Of a stretch of 64,000 nucleotides of DNA, positions 1-8,567 are shown piece after piece. The position numbers were made by a program, and so were the translations under genes. The DNA comes from Clostridia bacterium. GTDB lineage: Bacteria; Bacillota; Clostridia; Christensenellales; UBA1242. Position 1 is the stretch's first letter. Each line of letters starts with the position of its first letter. Below the pieces are notes generated by a model. The model was not told where the DNA came from. It saw only the letters and a program-made list of their open reading frames with translations, and did no database searches. The DNA lies in the NCBI GenBank assembly GCA_016297915.1, contig JAEDFU010000002.1, forward strand, positions 35,965-99,964. Direction: 5' to 3'.

Positions 1-658
1 CTCTATTGAAATCTATTAGTTTTGTCTTAAGTTCAATCTGCTCTTCGGTTGGTTCAAACGAGTACTCGGAGTGGATATTGTTAACTATATCAATAAGTTC
101 AACTTCGCTTAATTTGTTGAGCTCATTGGTGCTTTTGTCTGGTAGATAAGTTTGCATGGTTTTGATGAGCTTATACTTGTTTGCACAACAGACTTGGTTT
201 TTCTTTTTTTCGTCAAACATGTTTCTGTCCTCATAGTTTTCAACTACTGCACAAAGAATTTCTTTTTCTCTAAAGAATGAATAGACACTTTGGGTTATAT
301 GAACATCTAGTGCCTGAGTTATTCCGTCAATTATGGTTATATTGACTGCGTTGTCATCTGCGTCGACATCAATGTATCCAGCCTTGCAACATATGTCCAA
401 AAAATCCTCTGTTGCATCGGTTATGTCCATGCCTTTGTATTCGACTCCGGTTAGGAGTATCTCTGCATCCTCGTTAAGAGGCTTGTAACTTACAACTTTG
501 AATTTTTTGTCGCATATAAATTCAATCTTGGGGTTGATCTCAAGCAAGACATAATTGTAGTCATTTGCTGTAATGCCCGAAAAAATTATGTAGCCTACGG
601 CGCTCAGCAAAATTGCACCAATAAATATTAAACAAATTACAGTTGCTTTTTTTTCCAT
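1..658 (-). CDS. RsgI-like anti-sigma factor, partial (C-terminus off the left edge)
   Basis: The reading frame is open from an ATG at 658 to the window edge (219 codons, no stop). An AAGGA ribosome binding site lies 8 bases upstream of the start. Residues about 5-27 form one hydrophobic membrane segment after a short Lys-rich N-terminus. The outside part begins with YVLLEINPKIEF and continues with KVVSYKPLNEDAEILL, then a Gly-Tyr-Ile segment. This is the pattern of the extracytoplasmic domain of RsgI-type anti-sigma factors (INPSIEL...DGKKLL). Such proteins hold a SigI-like sigma factor at the membrane. The usual short cytoplasmic sigma-binding domain before the membrane segment is almost absent here (about 4 residues), so it may be an RsgI-domain membrane protein without that partner. 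The rest lies outside the window. Confidence 0.62.
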   Translation of the reverse strand, partial: MEKKATVICLIFIGAILLSAVGYIIFSGITANDYNYVLLEINPKIEFICDKKFKVVSYKPLNEDAEILLTGVEYKGMDITDATEDFLDICCKAGYIDVDADDNAVNITIIDGITQALDVHITQSVYSFFREKEILCAVVENYEDRNMFDEKKKNQVCCANKYKLIKTMQTYLPDKSTNELNKLSEVELIDIVNNIHSEYSFEPTEEQIELKTKLIDFNR

Positions 659-726
659 AATAAATCCTTGAGGTAAACTATATACAATATTTTTTGTAAA
701 ACTTAAAAATATTATTCATGAGCGTT

Positions 727-755
727 TTGTGTTTGGTTTGAGAGTGTGTTAAAAT
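727..755 (+). promoter_or_regulatory. Putative folD promoter
   Basis: TTGTGT at 727-732 and TAAAAT at 750-755 are separated by 17 bases and lie 30 bases upstream of the folD start. Seen in sequence; activity is inferred. Confidence 0.45.
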
Positions 756-785
756 ATTTTAAATGTAAATTCAAAGGAGAAAGTT

Positions 786-1631
786 ATGGCGTTAGAATTA
801 AACGGCAAGGTTTTGGCAGGATGTGTAGAGGCTGAACTCGAAGAGCGTGTAAGAGGGGTTGTGGACAAACTTGGTTTCAAGCCTGTCCTTGCAACAATTT
901 TGGTGGTAGACAATCCAGCAAGTGTTACATATGTCAAGATGAAAGCTAAGGCGTGCGAGCGAATAGGGCTTGAGTCACGCATTGTAAAATTAGACGAAAA
1001 CACAACAACCGATGAGTTGCTTGCTCAGATTAAGAGCTTGAATGATGAAAAAAGGGTTTGTGGAATACTTTTGCAACACCCTGTGCCAAAGCAAATAGAC
1101 GAGAGGGCGTGCTTTGATGCAATTAGACCAGACAAAGATGTAGACGGAGTCAATAGTCTGTCGTTTGGCAAAATGGCAATGGGTGAGCCAGCGTATGTTT
1201 CGGCAACTCCTTATGGTATTATTAGAATTTTGAAACACTATGGGATAGAACTAGCAGGCAAACATGCTGTTGTTGTTGGGCGTAGTGCAATCCTTGGCAA
1301 ACCTGTTGCCATGCTACTTTTGAATGAAAACTGCACCGTTACAATCTGTCATTCAAAAACAAAAAATCTGCCAGAAGTATTGAGGTCGGCAGATATTGTT
1401 GTTGGTTGTGTGGGTAAGCCAAACTTTATCCAAGCAGATTGGCTCAAAGAGGGCGTTGTCCTTGTTGATGCAGGTTACAACAAAGGAAATGTTGGGGATA
1501 TAGATTTGGAAAACTGCATATCAAAATCCTCGGCATACACTCCAGTTCCAGGTGGTGTTGGCCCAATGACCATAAATTCACTTCTTTTGCAAACGGTCGA
1601 AAGCGCCGAAAAATTGGCGGATAAAAAGTAA
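786..1631 (+). CDS. folD: Bifunctional methylenetetrahydrofolate dehydrogenase/cyclohydrolase FolD
   Basis: FolD interconverts 5,10-methylene-, methenyl- and 10-formyl-tetrahydrofolate in the cytosol and supplies one-carbon units for purine and formyl-Met synthesis. At 281 residues it is the usual length. The N-terminal catalytic part has SVTYVKMKAKACERIG with the conserved Tyr/Lys, then KDVDG. The NADP-binding half has VVVGRSAILGKP and the C-terminal signature PVPGGVGPMT. The start is fixed by AAAGGAGA seven bases upstream. It has its own promoter and ends 5 bases from the convergent gene that follows, so it appears monocistronic. Confidence 0.97.
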   Translation: MALELNGKVLAGCVEAELEERVRGVVDKLGFKPVLATILVVDNPASVTYVKMKAKACERIGLESRIVKLDENTTTDELLAQIKSLNDEKRVCGILLQHPVPKQIDERACFDAIRPDKDVDGVNSLSFGKMAMGEPAYVSATPYGIIRILKHYGIELAGKHAVVVGRSAILGKPVAMLLLNENCTVTICHSKTKNLPEVLRSADIVVGCVGKPNFIQADWLKEGVVLVDAGYNKGNVGDIDLENCISKSSAYTPVPGGVGPMTINSLLLQTVESAEKLADKK

Positions 1632-1636
1632 TCTTG

Positions 1637-1978
1637 CTATAACCACGAGGTTGCAGACTTTAAGTCGGTTTCAATCTTAATTTTTTTGGTATCAATCCAA
1701 TCGTTAGTCAAAGTCAACAAACTTATGCTTGTTGGCTTTTTTAGGCTGTATTCAAGATCTCTTTTGAGCACCAAAAACGAGGTGTCGGACATTTTTAATT
1801 TATCAAAAATCTGCTCGTAACTGGCTTTGAGATTGAGTGTTTGCTCAAGTGTTTGGTTCAAAAATATGGCGTCATCTAAGTTGGAAGATAAGTACAACTT
1901 TTGTTTGCACCAAAAAAGGATTTTGAAAATATCCACATAATTATTAATAAGTTCCAACTTTTTTTTGCCTTGTAGCAC
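1637..1978 (-). CDS. Hypothetical protein, 113 aa
   Basis: No family recognised. The start is GTG at 1978, supported by GAGGAAA on the minus strand 5-6 bases upstream, which argues that this is a real gene. The protein is soluble, predicted mostly helical, rich in Lys, Leu and Asp, and has no signal peptide or membrane segment. It is convergent with folD with only 5 bases between the stop codons and no obvious hairpin. Its upstream side faces the long leader of the polysaccharide locus. Confidence 0.5.
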   Translation of the reverse strand: MLQGKKKLELINNYVDIFKILFWCKQKLYLSSNLDDAIFLNQTLEQTLNLKASYEQIFDKLKMSDTSFLVLKRDLEYSLKKPTSISLLTLTNDWIDTKKIKIETDLKSATSWL

Positions 1979-2422
1979 CTAATTTCCTCGCATCTTTTTT
2001 ATAAATATATGTAAATATTTGCTTTTTTATGTCACTTTTTGAACATAATCCAATTTTTTTTGTAAAATACGACACCATATTTTCTTTTTGGTTTTAAATC
2101 GTATTAAGTTATATTTTATCTTGTCTACACTTGTAATTATTGACTAATTTTTGTATCCAAATTCACAATGCAACAATTATTCCCCACCACACCTACAAAT
2201 TTTGGATATTTTTTCTATCTAAAAATGATTGACTATTAAGTGTAGATTATGATATAAATTTATAAGTGTGTTCGTCTATTATGTAGAGTTTGGAGTTAGC
2301 AAACAAGAACATGCTAAAACATATTTGGAGTTATTTGGTCAATGCACTTTTGCTGTGTATTGATATCTTTAATGGAGAACAAGTAATTTCCTTACATTTG
2401 ATGATTGAGGGAATTGATAATA
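1979..2422. other. 444-bp AT-rich intergenic region before the polysaccharide locus
   Basis: This region separates the divergent hypothetical gene from the first polysaccharide gene. It contains one convincing promoter-like site (2229-2258) and about 160 bases of untranslated leader. I see no coding frame, tRNA or strong terminator hairpin. Confidence 0.5.
2229..2258 (+). promoter_or_regulatory. Putative promoter of the polysaccharide operon
   Basis: TTGACT at 2229-2234 is followed after 18 bases by TATAAA at 2253-2258. It would start a transcript with a leader of roughly 155 bases before the dehydratase gene. Confidence 0.45.
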
Positions 2423-4312
2423 ATGAGTACTACTAAAGACAATAAGAATATTTATTTGGGCATCAACTCTTTGAAAATGGCTGTTTTTTTGCTGATTGAT
2501 AGTGTTGCTGTTTTTTTATCTTATTTGTTTGGATTCTTAGTTGAATATGATTCACTAAATTACAAAATAGGTTTGTTTATTTTTTGTGTATTATTTTTTC
2601 AAATTGTAATGTTTGCTATTTGTGGTAATTACAAGATCCTAACATCGCATTTTGGATTTGTTGATAGTCTTCGATTTATTTTTGTAATTACTGGTGCCAA
2701 TACTATAGTTTGTTTAGTAAATAAACTTTTTCTGACAAGCATTGTGAATCTTTCTGTTGTTGAATATATTTTGATAAATATTTGTGAGTGTGCAATTATT
2801 TTGCTATCGAGAGTTTTCAAAAGAATAGTGATTTTCTATTCCAACAATAAAAAGGATGCCATTCCTACTATGATTATTGGCGCAGGGTCTGGTGGCAAAG
2901 TTGCGTTTGAGGAGATTTACAGAAACGAGTCATATAACAACAAAGTTGTTTGTTTTGTTGATGACAATACTCAAAAAACAGGTAAAACATATTTGGGTAG
3001 ACCTGTTGTGGGGCCGATTTCTGAGTTGCATTCAATTATTGAAAAATACAAAATAAGAGAAGTTGTTATTGCGATTGCTAATTTGGACAAGAGTAAGTTG
3101 AGAGGGATATTAAACCAACTTAAAGATGAGAAGGTTTTAATAAAACGATTGCCTCTATTGACAGAAATAGATATTAATACAAAAATTCAAATAAAGAATG
3201 TGTCGTTGCCAGAATTGTTGGGTAGAGAACAAATAGTTTTTGATACAACACAAATCAAAGAATTTTTACAAGGCAAAACAGTTTTGATTACTGGTGGTGG
3301 CGGTTCTATTGGTAGCGAACTTGCTAGACAATGCTATGATTTTGGCGTGTCAAAGTTGATTCTATTTGATATTTATGAGAATGCTGTTTATAACATTCAA
3401 CAAGAACTTGTAAGAAAAATGAAAGCTGACAAAAAAGATTTTAAATTGGAAACTTTGATAGGGTCGACTTATAATGAATTTAGAGTTGAAGAAATCTTCA
3501 AAAAATTTAAACCAGAAATAGTTTTTCATGCAGCGGCATATAAGCATGTTCCCTTGATGGAAGATTCTCCAGCTGAAGCAATAAGAACAAATTGTTTGGG
3601 AACATATAATGTTGCCAAGATGGCAGATAAGTACAATACAAAAAAGATGGTATTGGTTTCAACGGATAAGGCTGTTAGGCCTACAAATACTATGGGTGCA
3701 ACCAAAGCTTTTGCTGAAATGATAATTAGATTTTGGAATAACAAAAGTAAGCACACTTCTTATTCGGCGGTAAGATTTGGAAATGTGCTGGGATCTAATG
3801 GTTCTGTTATTCCACTATTTAAACAACAAATAGAAGAGGGCGGTCCTGTAACCGTTACACACAAGGAAATTACAAGATTTTTCATGACTATTCCAGAAGC
3901 GGTTTCGCTTATTTTGCAATCGGGCGTATTTGCTACTGGTGGTGAAATATTTATTTTGGATATGGGCAAGCCAGTTAAGATATTAACTTTGGCGGAAAAT
4001 GTAATTAAACAATGTGGATATCTTCCTTATGAGGACATTGATATTGTTTTTACTGGGTTAAGACCGGGTGAAAAATTATATGAAGAACTATTGATTGATG
4101 TATCCAAACATGAAAAGACTTCTAACGATAAAATTTATGTGGAAAAGTGCACAAAAGTCTATCCTATGGATGAAAATATTAAGTATATATCTAAAGTGTT
4201 CAAAATGACTGATAATGACGAAATCAAAAAGTGTTTAAAGACTATTGTTACAAGTTACGAAGATTATATGGTTTTTAATGCAAAGGTGAAAAAAGATGCT
4301 AAGAAATATTAA
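2423..4312 (+). CDS. Membrane-bound UDP-GlcNAc 4,6-dehydratase (PglF/EpsC/CapD family)
   Basis: This enzyme should convert UDP-GlcNAc to the 4-keto-6-deoxy sugar, the first step of UDP-bacillosamine-type synthesis, at the inner face of the membrane. Four membrane helices occupy the first ~130 residues, followed by a Rossmann-like domain (IIGAGSGGKVA) and a C-terminal extended SDR domain. The latter has GGGGSIGSE near residue 290 and the family variant catalytic segment STDKAVRPTNTMGATK, where Met replaces the usual SDR Tyr. A TTG at 2405 is in frame, but ATG at 2423 with GAGGG 11 bases upstream is preferred. Length 629 is normal for the family. It is first in the operon, and a decayed acetyltransferase follows. 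Confidence 0.9.
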   Translation: MSTTKDNKNIYLGINSLKMAVFLLIDSVAVFLSYLFGFLVEYDSLNYKIGLFIFCVLFFQIVMFAICGNYKILTSHFGFVDSLRFIFVITGANTIVCLVNKLFLTSIVNLSVVEYILINICECAIILLSRVFKRIVIFYSNNKKDAIPTMIIGAGSGGKVAFEEIYRNESYNNKVVCFVDDNTQKTGKTYLGRPVVGPISELHSIIEKYKIREVVIAIANLDKSKLRGILNQLKDEKVLIKRLPLLTEIDINTKIQIKNVSLPELLGREQIVFDTTQIKEFLQGKTVLITGGGGSIGSELARQCYDFGVSKLILFDIYENAVYNIQQELVRKMKADKKDFKLETLIGSTYNEFRVEEIFKKFKPEIVFHAAAYKHVPLMEDSPAEAIRTNCLGTYNVAKMADKYNTKKMVLVSTDKAVRPTNTMGATKAFAEMIIRFWNNKSKHTSYSAVRFGNVLGSNGSVIPLFKQQIEEGGPVTVTHKEITRFFMTIPEAVSLILQSGVFATGGEIFILDMGKPVKILTLAENVIKQCGYLPYEDIDIVFTGLRPGEKLYEELLIDVSKHEKTSNDKIYVEKCTKVYPMDENIKYISKVFKMTDNDEIKKCLKTIVTSYEDYMVFNAKVKKDAKKY

Positions 4313-4318
4313 AAGTAA

Positions 4319-4600
4319 CGCAGTTTAGGGAACTTTGCTATTATAGATAATACTTGTTTAATTGGACACGATGTTAGAGTTGATGATTTTGTAACTATAT
4401 ATCCAGGAGCTATTGTTGCAGGAAATGTACACATTGGAAATAATTGTGAATTGGGAACTGGTTGCAATATTATACAAGGACTTGATATAGGAAAAAGAAC
4501 AATTATTGGAGCAGGTGCTGTTGTGGTTAGAAATATTCCAGAAAATTGTACGGCTGTGGGAGTTCCTGCTAAACCAATTAAATTTAGAGAGGAGAATTAA
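4319..4600 (+). pseudogene. Remnant of a PglD/NeuD/EpsM-type sugar acetyltransferase
   Basis: The frame from 4319 to the TAA at 4598-4600 encodes a left-handed beta-helix hexapeptide repeat protein: CLIGHDVRVDDFVTIYPG, then GNVHIGNNCELGTG, GKRTIIGAGAVV and the end signature AVGVPAKPI. This matches the C-terminal half of acetyltransferases that acetylate the 4-amino group of UDP-4-amino-trideoxy sugars. There is no start codon or ribosome binding site, and a TAA at 4316-4318 closes the frame upstream. The N-terminal UDP-sugar-binding half is missing. The position between dehydratase and aminotransferase is where an intact copy would be expected. It is most likely non-functional through an N-terminal deletion. 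Confidence 0.8.
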
Positions 4601-4603
4601 TTT

Positions 4604-5734
4604 ATGGAAAAAAGAATACTACTTTCATCTCCAACTATGTACGGAGATGAACAAAAATTTATAAAAGAAGCTTTTGATACTAATTGGGTAGCTCCACTTG
4701 GAAAAAATGTTGATGAGCTTGAACATGTTGTTGCTAATTATTTGGGTGTCAAGGGTGCTTTGGCATTGTCGTCAGGCACTGCAGCACTTCACCTAGCCGT
4801 AAAACTTGCTGGTGTAAAAGCTGGAGATATTGTTATTTGTTCCGATATGACTTTTGCTGCAACTGTTAATCCTGTGAGTTATGAAAATGGTACACAAGTG
4901 TTTGTGGATTCTGAGAGAGAAACTTGGAACATGAATCCAAAAGCATTGGAATTAGCACTTAAAAAATATGGAAGTAAGGTAAAAGCCGTTATAGTGGTTA
5001 ATCTATATGGTACTCCTGCTAAATTGAATGAAATCAAAGATCTTTGTGACAAATATAATGTTGTTTTGATTGAGGATGCTGCTGAAAGTCTTTCTGCTAC
5101 ATACAAGGGTAGACAAACTGGGACATTTGGCAAATATAACGCTATTAGTTTCAATGGAAATAAAATCATTACAACATCTGGCGGTGGAATGTTGCTATCT
5201 GATGATGAAGAAGCAATCAAAAAAGCAAAATTTTGGTCCACACAATCAAGAGAGCCTGCTCCATGGTATCAACACAAAGAGCTGGGTTATAACTATCGTA
5301 TGAGCAATATTGTTGCAGGTATTGGCAGAGGACAAATGCTTCACTTGGACGAACACAAAAAACTCAAAAGAAATATTTATGATAGATACAAACAAGGATT
5401 TGAAGGTTTGCCAATAACAATGAACCCATATTTGCAAGATAGCGATCCTAACTTTTGGTTAAGTTGCATGCTTTTAGACAAGGAAGTTGTAGAATCAGGA
5501 AAAGTTACTCCTGAAATCGTTAGATTAAAACTTGAAGAGAATAATATTGAATCAAGACCTATTTGGAAGCCAATGCATATGCAACCTTTATACGCTGAGC
5601 ATGATTACATTATTGTAGATGGTGACAATGTTGGTGAGGATATATTTGCAAGGGGTTTGTGTTTACCATCCGATGTTAAGATGACTGTTGAAGAACAAAA
5701 CAAAGTAATAGAAATCATTAGAGGATTGTTTTAA
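4604..5734 (+). CDS. DegT/DnrJ/EryC1 aminotransferase (PglE/EpsN type)
   Basis: This PLP enzyme should transfer an amino group to the 4-keto-6-deoxy sugar made by the upstream dehydratase. The 376-residue protein has the DegT fold: LSSGTAALHLAVKLAG, EDAAESLSATYKG, and the PLP-lysine segment SFNGNKIITTSGGG, which is typical of PglE-like enzymes. The C-terminal half has the substrate-pocket segment ESRPIWKPMHMQPLY. The start follows GAGGAGAA with good spacing. The stop codon overlaps the start of the next gene (TAATG), so the two are translationally coupled. Confidence 0.92.
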   Translation: MEKRILLSSPTMYGDEQKFIKEAFDTNWVAPLGKNVDELEHVVANYLGVKGALALSSGTAALHLAVKLAGVKAGDIVICSDMTFAATVNPVSYENGTQVFVDSERETWNMNPKALELALKKYGSKVKAVIVVNLYGTPAKLNEIKDLCDKYNVVLIEDAAESLSATYKGRQTGTFGKYNAISFNGNKIITTSGGGMLLSDDEEAIKKAKFWSTQSREPAPWYQHKELGYNYRMSNIVAGIGRGQMLHLDEHKKLKRNIYDRYKQGFEGLPITMNPYLQDSDPNFWLSCMLLDKEVVESGKVTPEIVRLKLEENNIESRPIWKPMHMQPLYAEHDYIIVDGDNVGEDIFARGLCLPSDVKMTVEEQNKVIEIIRGLF

Positions 5735-6372
5735 TGTACAAGCACTTTTTAAAAAGAATATTTGATTTTTTAATCTCGCTTACCGCAATAATTTTTCTTT
5801 TGCCATTCTTTATTATTTTTACGCCAATTGTTGCAATAGCAATGCATGGAAATCCATTTTTTATTCAGTATAGACCTGGCAAAAAAGGAAAAATATTTAA
5901 ATTAATTAAATACAGGTCTATGACCAATAAAAAGGATAAAGATGGGAATCTTTTGCCAGATGAGGTTCGACTTACAAAATTTGGAAAGTTTTTGAGAAAA
6001 ACATCGCTTGATGAACTACCAGAACTATTTAATATTTTGTTTGGACAAATGTCTATTGTTGGACCTCGTCCATTACTTGTGAGATACTTACCTTATTATT
6101 CTGAAGAAGAGATGCATAGACACGATGTAAGACCTGGGCTTACGGGACTAGCACAAGCAAACGGAAGAAATACTGTTTCTTGGGATGAGCGACTTCAATT
6201 AGATGTTTATTATGCAAAAAATGTTACATTGTTAATGGATATTAAAATAATTTTTACTACAATAAAAATTGTTTTAAAGAGAGAGGGGACTGAAATAAAA
6301 GATTTAGTAGCTTTTGATCAATATAAAAAGGGGAAAGAAAGTGAATTACTTGAAACTACTAAAAGAAAATAA
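5734..6372 (+). CDS. Initiating phosphoglycosyl transferase (PglC/EpsL-type sugar transferase)
   Basis: This enzyme transfers a phospho-sugar from a UDP-sugar to undecaprenyl phosphate and so starts the lipid-linked repeat unit. One re-entrant membrane helix lies at residues ~8-36. It is followed by KYRSMT, the catalytic Asp-Glu dyad in TSLDELPEL, the GPRPLL motif and RPGLTGLAQ. At 212 residues it is a monotopic PglC-type enzyme rather than a long WbaP-type one. The coupled genes upstream suggest a bacillosamine-like donor, although the acetyltransferase needed for the fully acetylated donor is a remnant. Confidence 0.92.
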   Translation: MYKHFLKRIFDFLISLTAIIFLLPFFIIFTPIVAIAMHGNPFFIQYRPGKKGKIFKLIKYRSMTNKKDKDGNLLPDEVRLTKFGKFLRKTSLDELPELFNILFGQMSIVGPRPLLVRYLPYYSEEEMHRHDVRPGLTGLAQANGRNTVSWDERLQLDVYYAKNVTLLMDIKIIFTTIKIVLKREGTEIKDLVAFDQYKKGKESELLETTKRK

Positions 6373-7543
6373 TTTTTGTACTCCTTGCTTCTTAGTACAA
6401 GAAGATATTATTAATCAGTTGGCAGATGATATAGAAGTGGCTCTAAAAAGTAAATGGAAGAATGGAATTATTGGCTATTCATTTAAAACCAATAACTTTC
6501 CATGGTTACTATCTTTCTTTAAGCAAAAGGGGTATTATGCTGAAGTTGTATCGTCAGACGAATTTGAATTAGCAATAGCTATGGGCTATGCTTTTGATAG
6601 AATAATATTTAATGGACCCGTTAAAGAAAGAGAAACTTTTGAAAAAGCTGTAATTAATGGTGCTATTGTAAACATTGATTCCAAGAGAGAACTTTTATGG
6701 TTGAAAGAATGTTATGCTAATGCAAAAGTAAAAACAAGAGTAGGTTTGCGTGTTAATTTTTGTCTTGAAAAATATTGTCCAAATGAATCCCAATGTGGAG
6801 ATGAAGATGGTAGATTCGGATTTTCTTATGAAAATGGAGATCTTCAATCGGCAATAGGATTTTTGCGAGAAAATAACATTTGTATTAGTGGGTTACATTT
6901 GCATTGTAGTTCAAAAACAAGAAGTGTAAGAATTTATCAAGCAATAGCTACTGTTGCAAAAGAAGTTATAGAAAAATATAATTTAGATTTAGATTATGTG
7001 GACATTGGTGGGGGTTATTTTGGAGGATTGCCAGATAAACCTTCTTTCAATGATTATTTTTCGGCTGTTTACGATATTTTAAATCCTATTACTAATGCAA
7101 ATTTAATAATTGAACCGGGTATGTCTGTGGTTGGTGCTGGAATTGATTATATTACTTCAGTTGTTGATGTTAAGAGTACTTTAAATAATCATTTTGCAGT
7201 ACTTGATGGAAGTAGAATTCATATTGATCCAATTAAAAGAAAAACATCATACAGTTATGATATTATTTATAATAACAATGATAATATTGAAGTGAATGGT
7301 AAAAAACAGATTCTTTGCGGATTTACCTGTATGGAAGATGATAGATTTTTTTCAATAGAAAATGGTTTAGTATCAATTGGAGACAATGTGGTTTTTCATA
7401 AGGTAGGAGCTTATACAATGGGTTTATCTCCACAATTTATTGAATTTTATCCAGCGGTTTATAGAGTTTCAAATGATAAAGTAGATTTGATTCGTAGAAA
7501 AGTTACGGCAAATGATTTTATTTTAATTAATAAAGGAGTGTAA
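6341..7543 (+). CDS. PLP-dependent decarboxylase, fold type III (LysA-like)
   Basis: This is related to diaminopimelate, ornithine and carboxynorspermidine decarboxylases and probably removes CO2 from an amino acid or amino-acid-like substrate. The PLP lysine is in GYSFKTNN near residue 45. HLHCSSK and DIGGGYFGG form the phosphate-binding part of the barrel, EPGMSVVGAG follows, and the C-terminal CMEDD may replace the usual CxSxD active-site motif. The preferred start is GTG at 6341, after AGGGGA, overlapping the previous gene by 32 bases; a TTG at 6314 is in frame but lacks a site. The next two genes (SDR and ATP-grasp) likely share its pathway. Substrate unknown. Confidence 0.8.
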   Translation: MNYLKLLKENNFCTPCFLVQEDIINQLADDIEVALKSKWKNGIIGYSFKTNNFPWLLSFFKQKGYYAEVVSSDEFELAIAMGYAFDRIIFNGPVKERETFEKAVINGAIVNIDSKRELLWLKECYANAKVKTRVGLRVNFCLEKYCPNESQCGDEDGRFGFSYENGDLQSAIGFLRENNICISGLHLHCSSKTRSVRIYQAIATVAKEVIEKYNLDLDYVDIGGGYFGGLPDKPSFNDYFSAVYDILNPITNANLIIEPGMSVVGAGIDYITSVVDVKSTLNNHFAVLDGSRIHIDPIKRKTSYSYDIIYNNNDNIEVNGKKQILCGFTCMEDDRFFSIENGLVSIGDNVVFHKVGAYTMGLSPQFIEFYPAVYRVSNDKVDLIRRKVTANDFILINKGV

Positions 7544-7546
7544 CTT

Positions 7547-8554
7547 ATGAAAAAGGCAATTGTATTTGGTGCCACGGGGCAACTTGGGTGTTATAGTGCA
7601 TTGGCTCTAAAAGATGAAGGCTATGATGTTGTCGCTGTTGGACGAAGAAAAGATGATGGTGGTTTTTTCTCATCAAAAGGTATTGAGTTTGTCGGTGGAG
7701 TAACATTAGAAGATTTTGCTTCATTTAATGTTATTCCTAATCAATATTATGATGTTGTTGTTAATATGGCTGGGACTATGCCAGCTCATGCTGATAATGA
7801 CCCAATGCCATATGTTAAAAGTATATGTGTTGGTATTGTAAATTTAACAACATGGATGAAACAAAATGGTTCAAAAAGAATTATTTTTAATACAACTCCT
7901 AGTGATGTATATGATTTATGGGATTCTGTTGAACCGATTGATGATGATGCAGATAGGTCTTTTCCAAAAACTGGTGGTGATCATGCAGTTTATGCAATAT
8001 GCAAAAGAGCTGCAACGGATATTTTAGAGCATTTAAGTATAACTGATGGAATTAAGCCTTGTGTGTTCCGTCACTTGATGGTGTATGGTTGGCATCCTGA
8101 CGCTGTTTATTATTTAAATGGTGAAAAAAGAATTTTACCTTGGCGTTCAATGATTAGAAAGTGTATTGCCGGAGATACTTTGGAAGTTTATGGAGATGTA
8201 TCTAGGAAAAAAGAATTACTTTATATTAAAGATTTTGCAAGAGCTGTTGTTATTGCTGCCAATTCTGATGTGTGTGGAATTTTCAATCTTCCTGGTTATA
8301 AGCCTTATACGCTTGATGAAATGACACAAACTATTTTTGAAGTATTTTCTAATGGAAAGGCTAAAAAGATTTATCGCCCTGATATGCCAGATACTCCGCA
8401 AATATTATTGTCTGGGAAAAAAAGTAAAGAAGTATTAGGCTGGGAACCTATTTGGACATGGCATGAAGCGTGTCTTGATATTAAAAAAGAAAGTATTGAA
8501 AATCCAGTTGAATTAATGTGGGGAGAAACTGATCCGTTGGATAAAATAAATTAA
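7547..8554 (+). CDS. NAD-dependent epimerase/dehydratase (extended SDR)
   Basis: The Rossmann start is VFGATGQLG at residues 6-14, and the catalytic Tyr-x-x-x-Lys is seen as YAICK near residue 150. The C-terminal substrate-binding part is typical of sugar nucleotide epimerases or reductases of about 335 residues. AAAGGAG precedes the ATG and the gene follows the decarboxylase by 3 bases. It probably modifies an NDP-sugar or a small keto/hydroxy metabolite for the polysaccharide. The exact reaction cannot be read from sequence. Confidence 0.82.
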   Translation: MKKAIVFGATGQLGCYSALALKDEGYDVVAVGRRKDDGGFFSSKGIEFVGGVTLEDFASFNVIPNQYYDVVVNMAGTMPAHADNDPMPYVKSICVGIVNLTTWMKQNGSKRIIFNTTPSDVYDLWDSVEPIDDDADRSFPKTGGDHAVYAICKRAATDILEHLSITDGIKPCVFRHLMVYGWHPDAVYYLNGEKRILPWRSMIRKCIAGDTLEVYGDVSRKKELLYIKDFARAVVIAANSDVCGIFNLPGYKPYTLDEMTQTIFEVFSNGKAKKIYRPDMPDTPQILLSGKKSKEVLGWEPIWTWHEACLDIKKESIENPVELMWGETDPLDKIN

Positions 8555-8567
8555 TAAGAGGAAAATT

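Noticed and set aside
2280..2422. Riboswitch in the leader of the polysaccharide operon
   Set aside because: The leader is ~150 bases, but I find no known aptamer core, T-box or terminator/anti-terminator pair.
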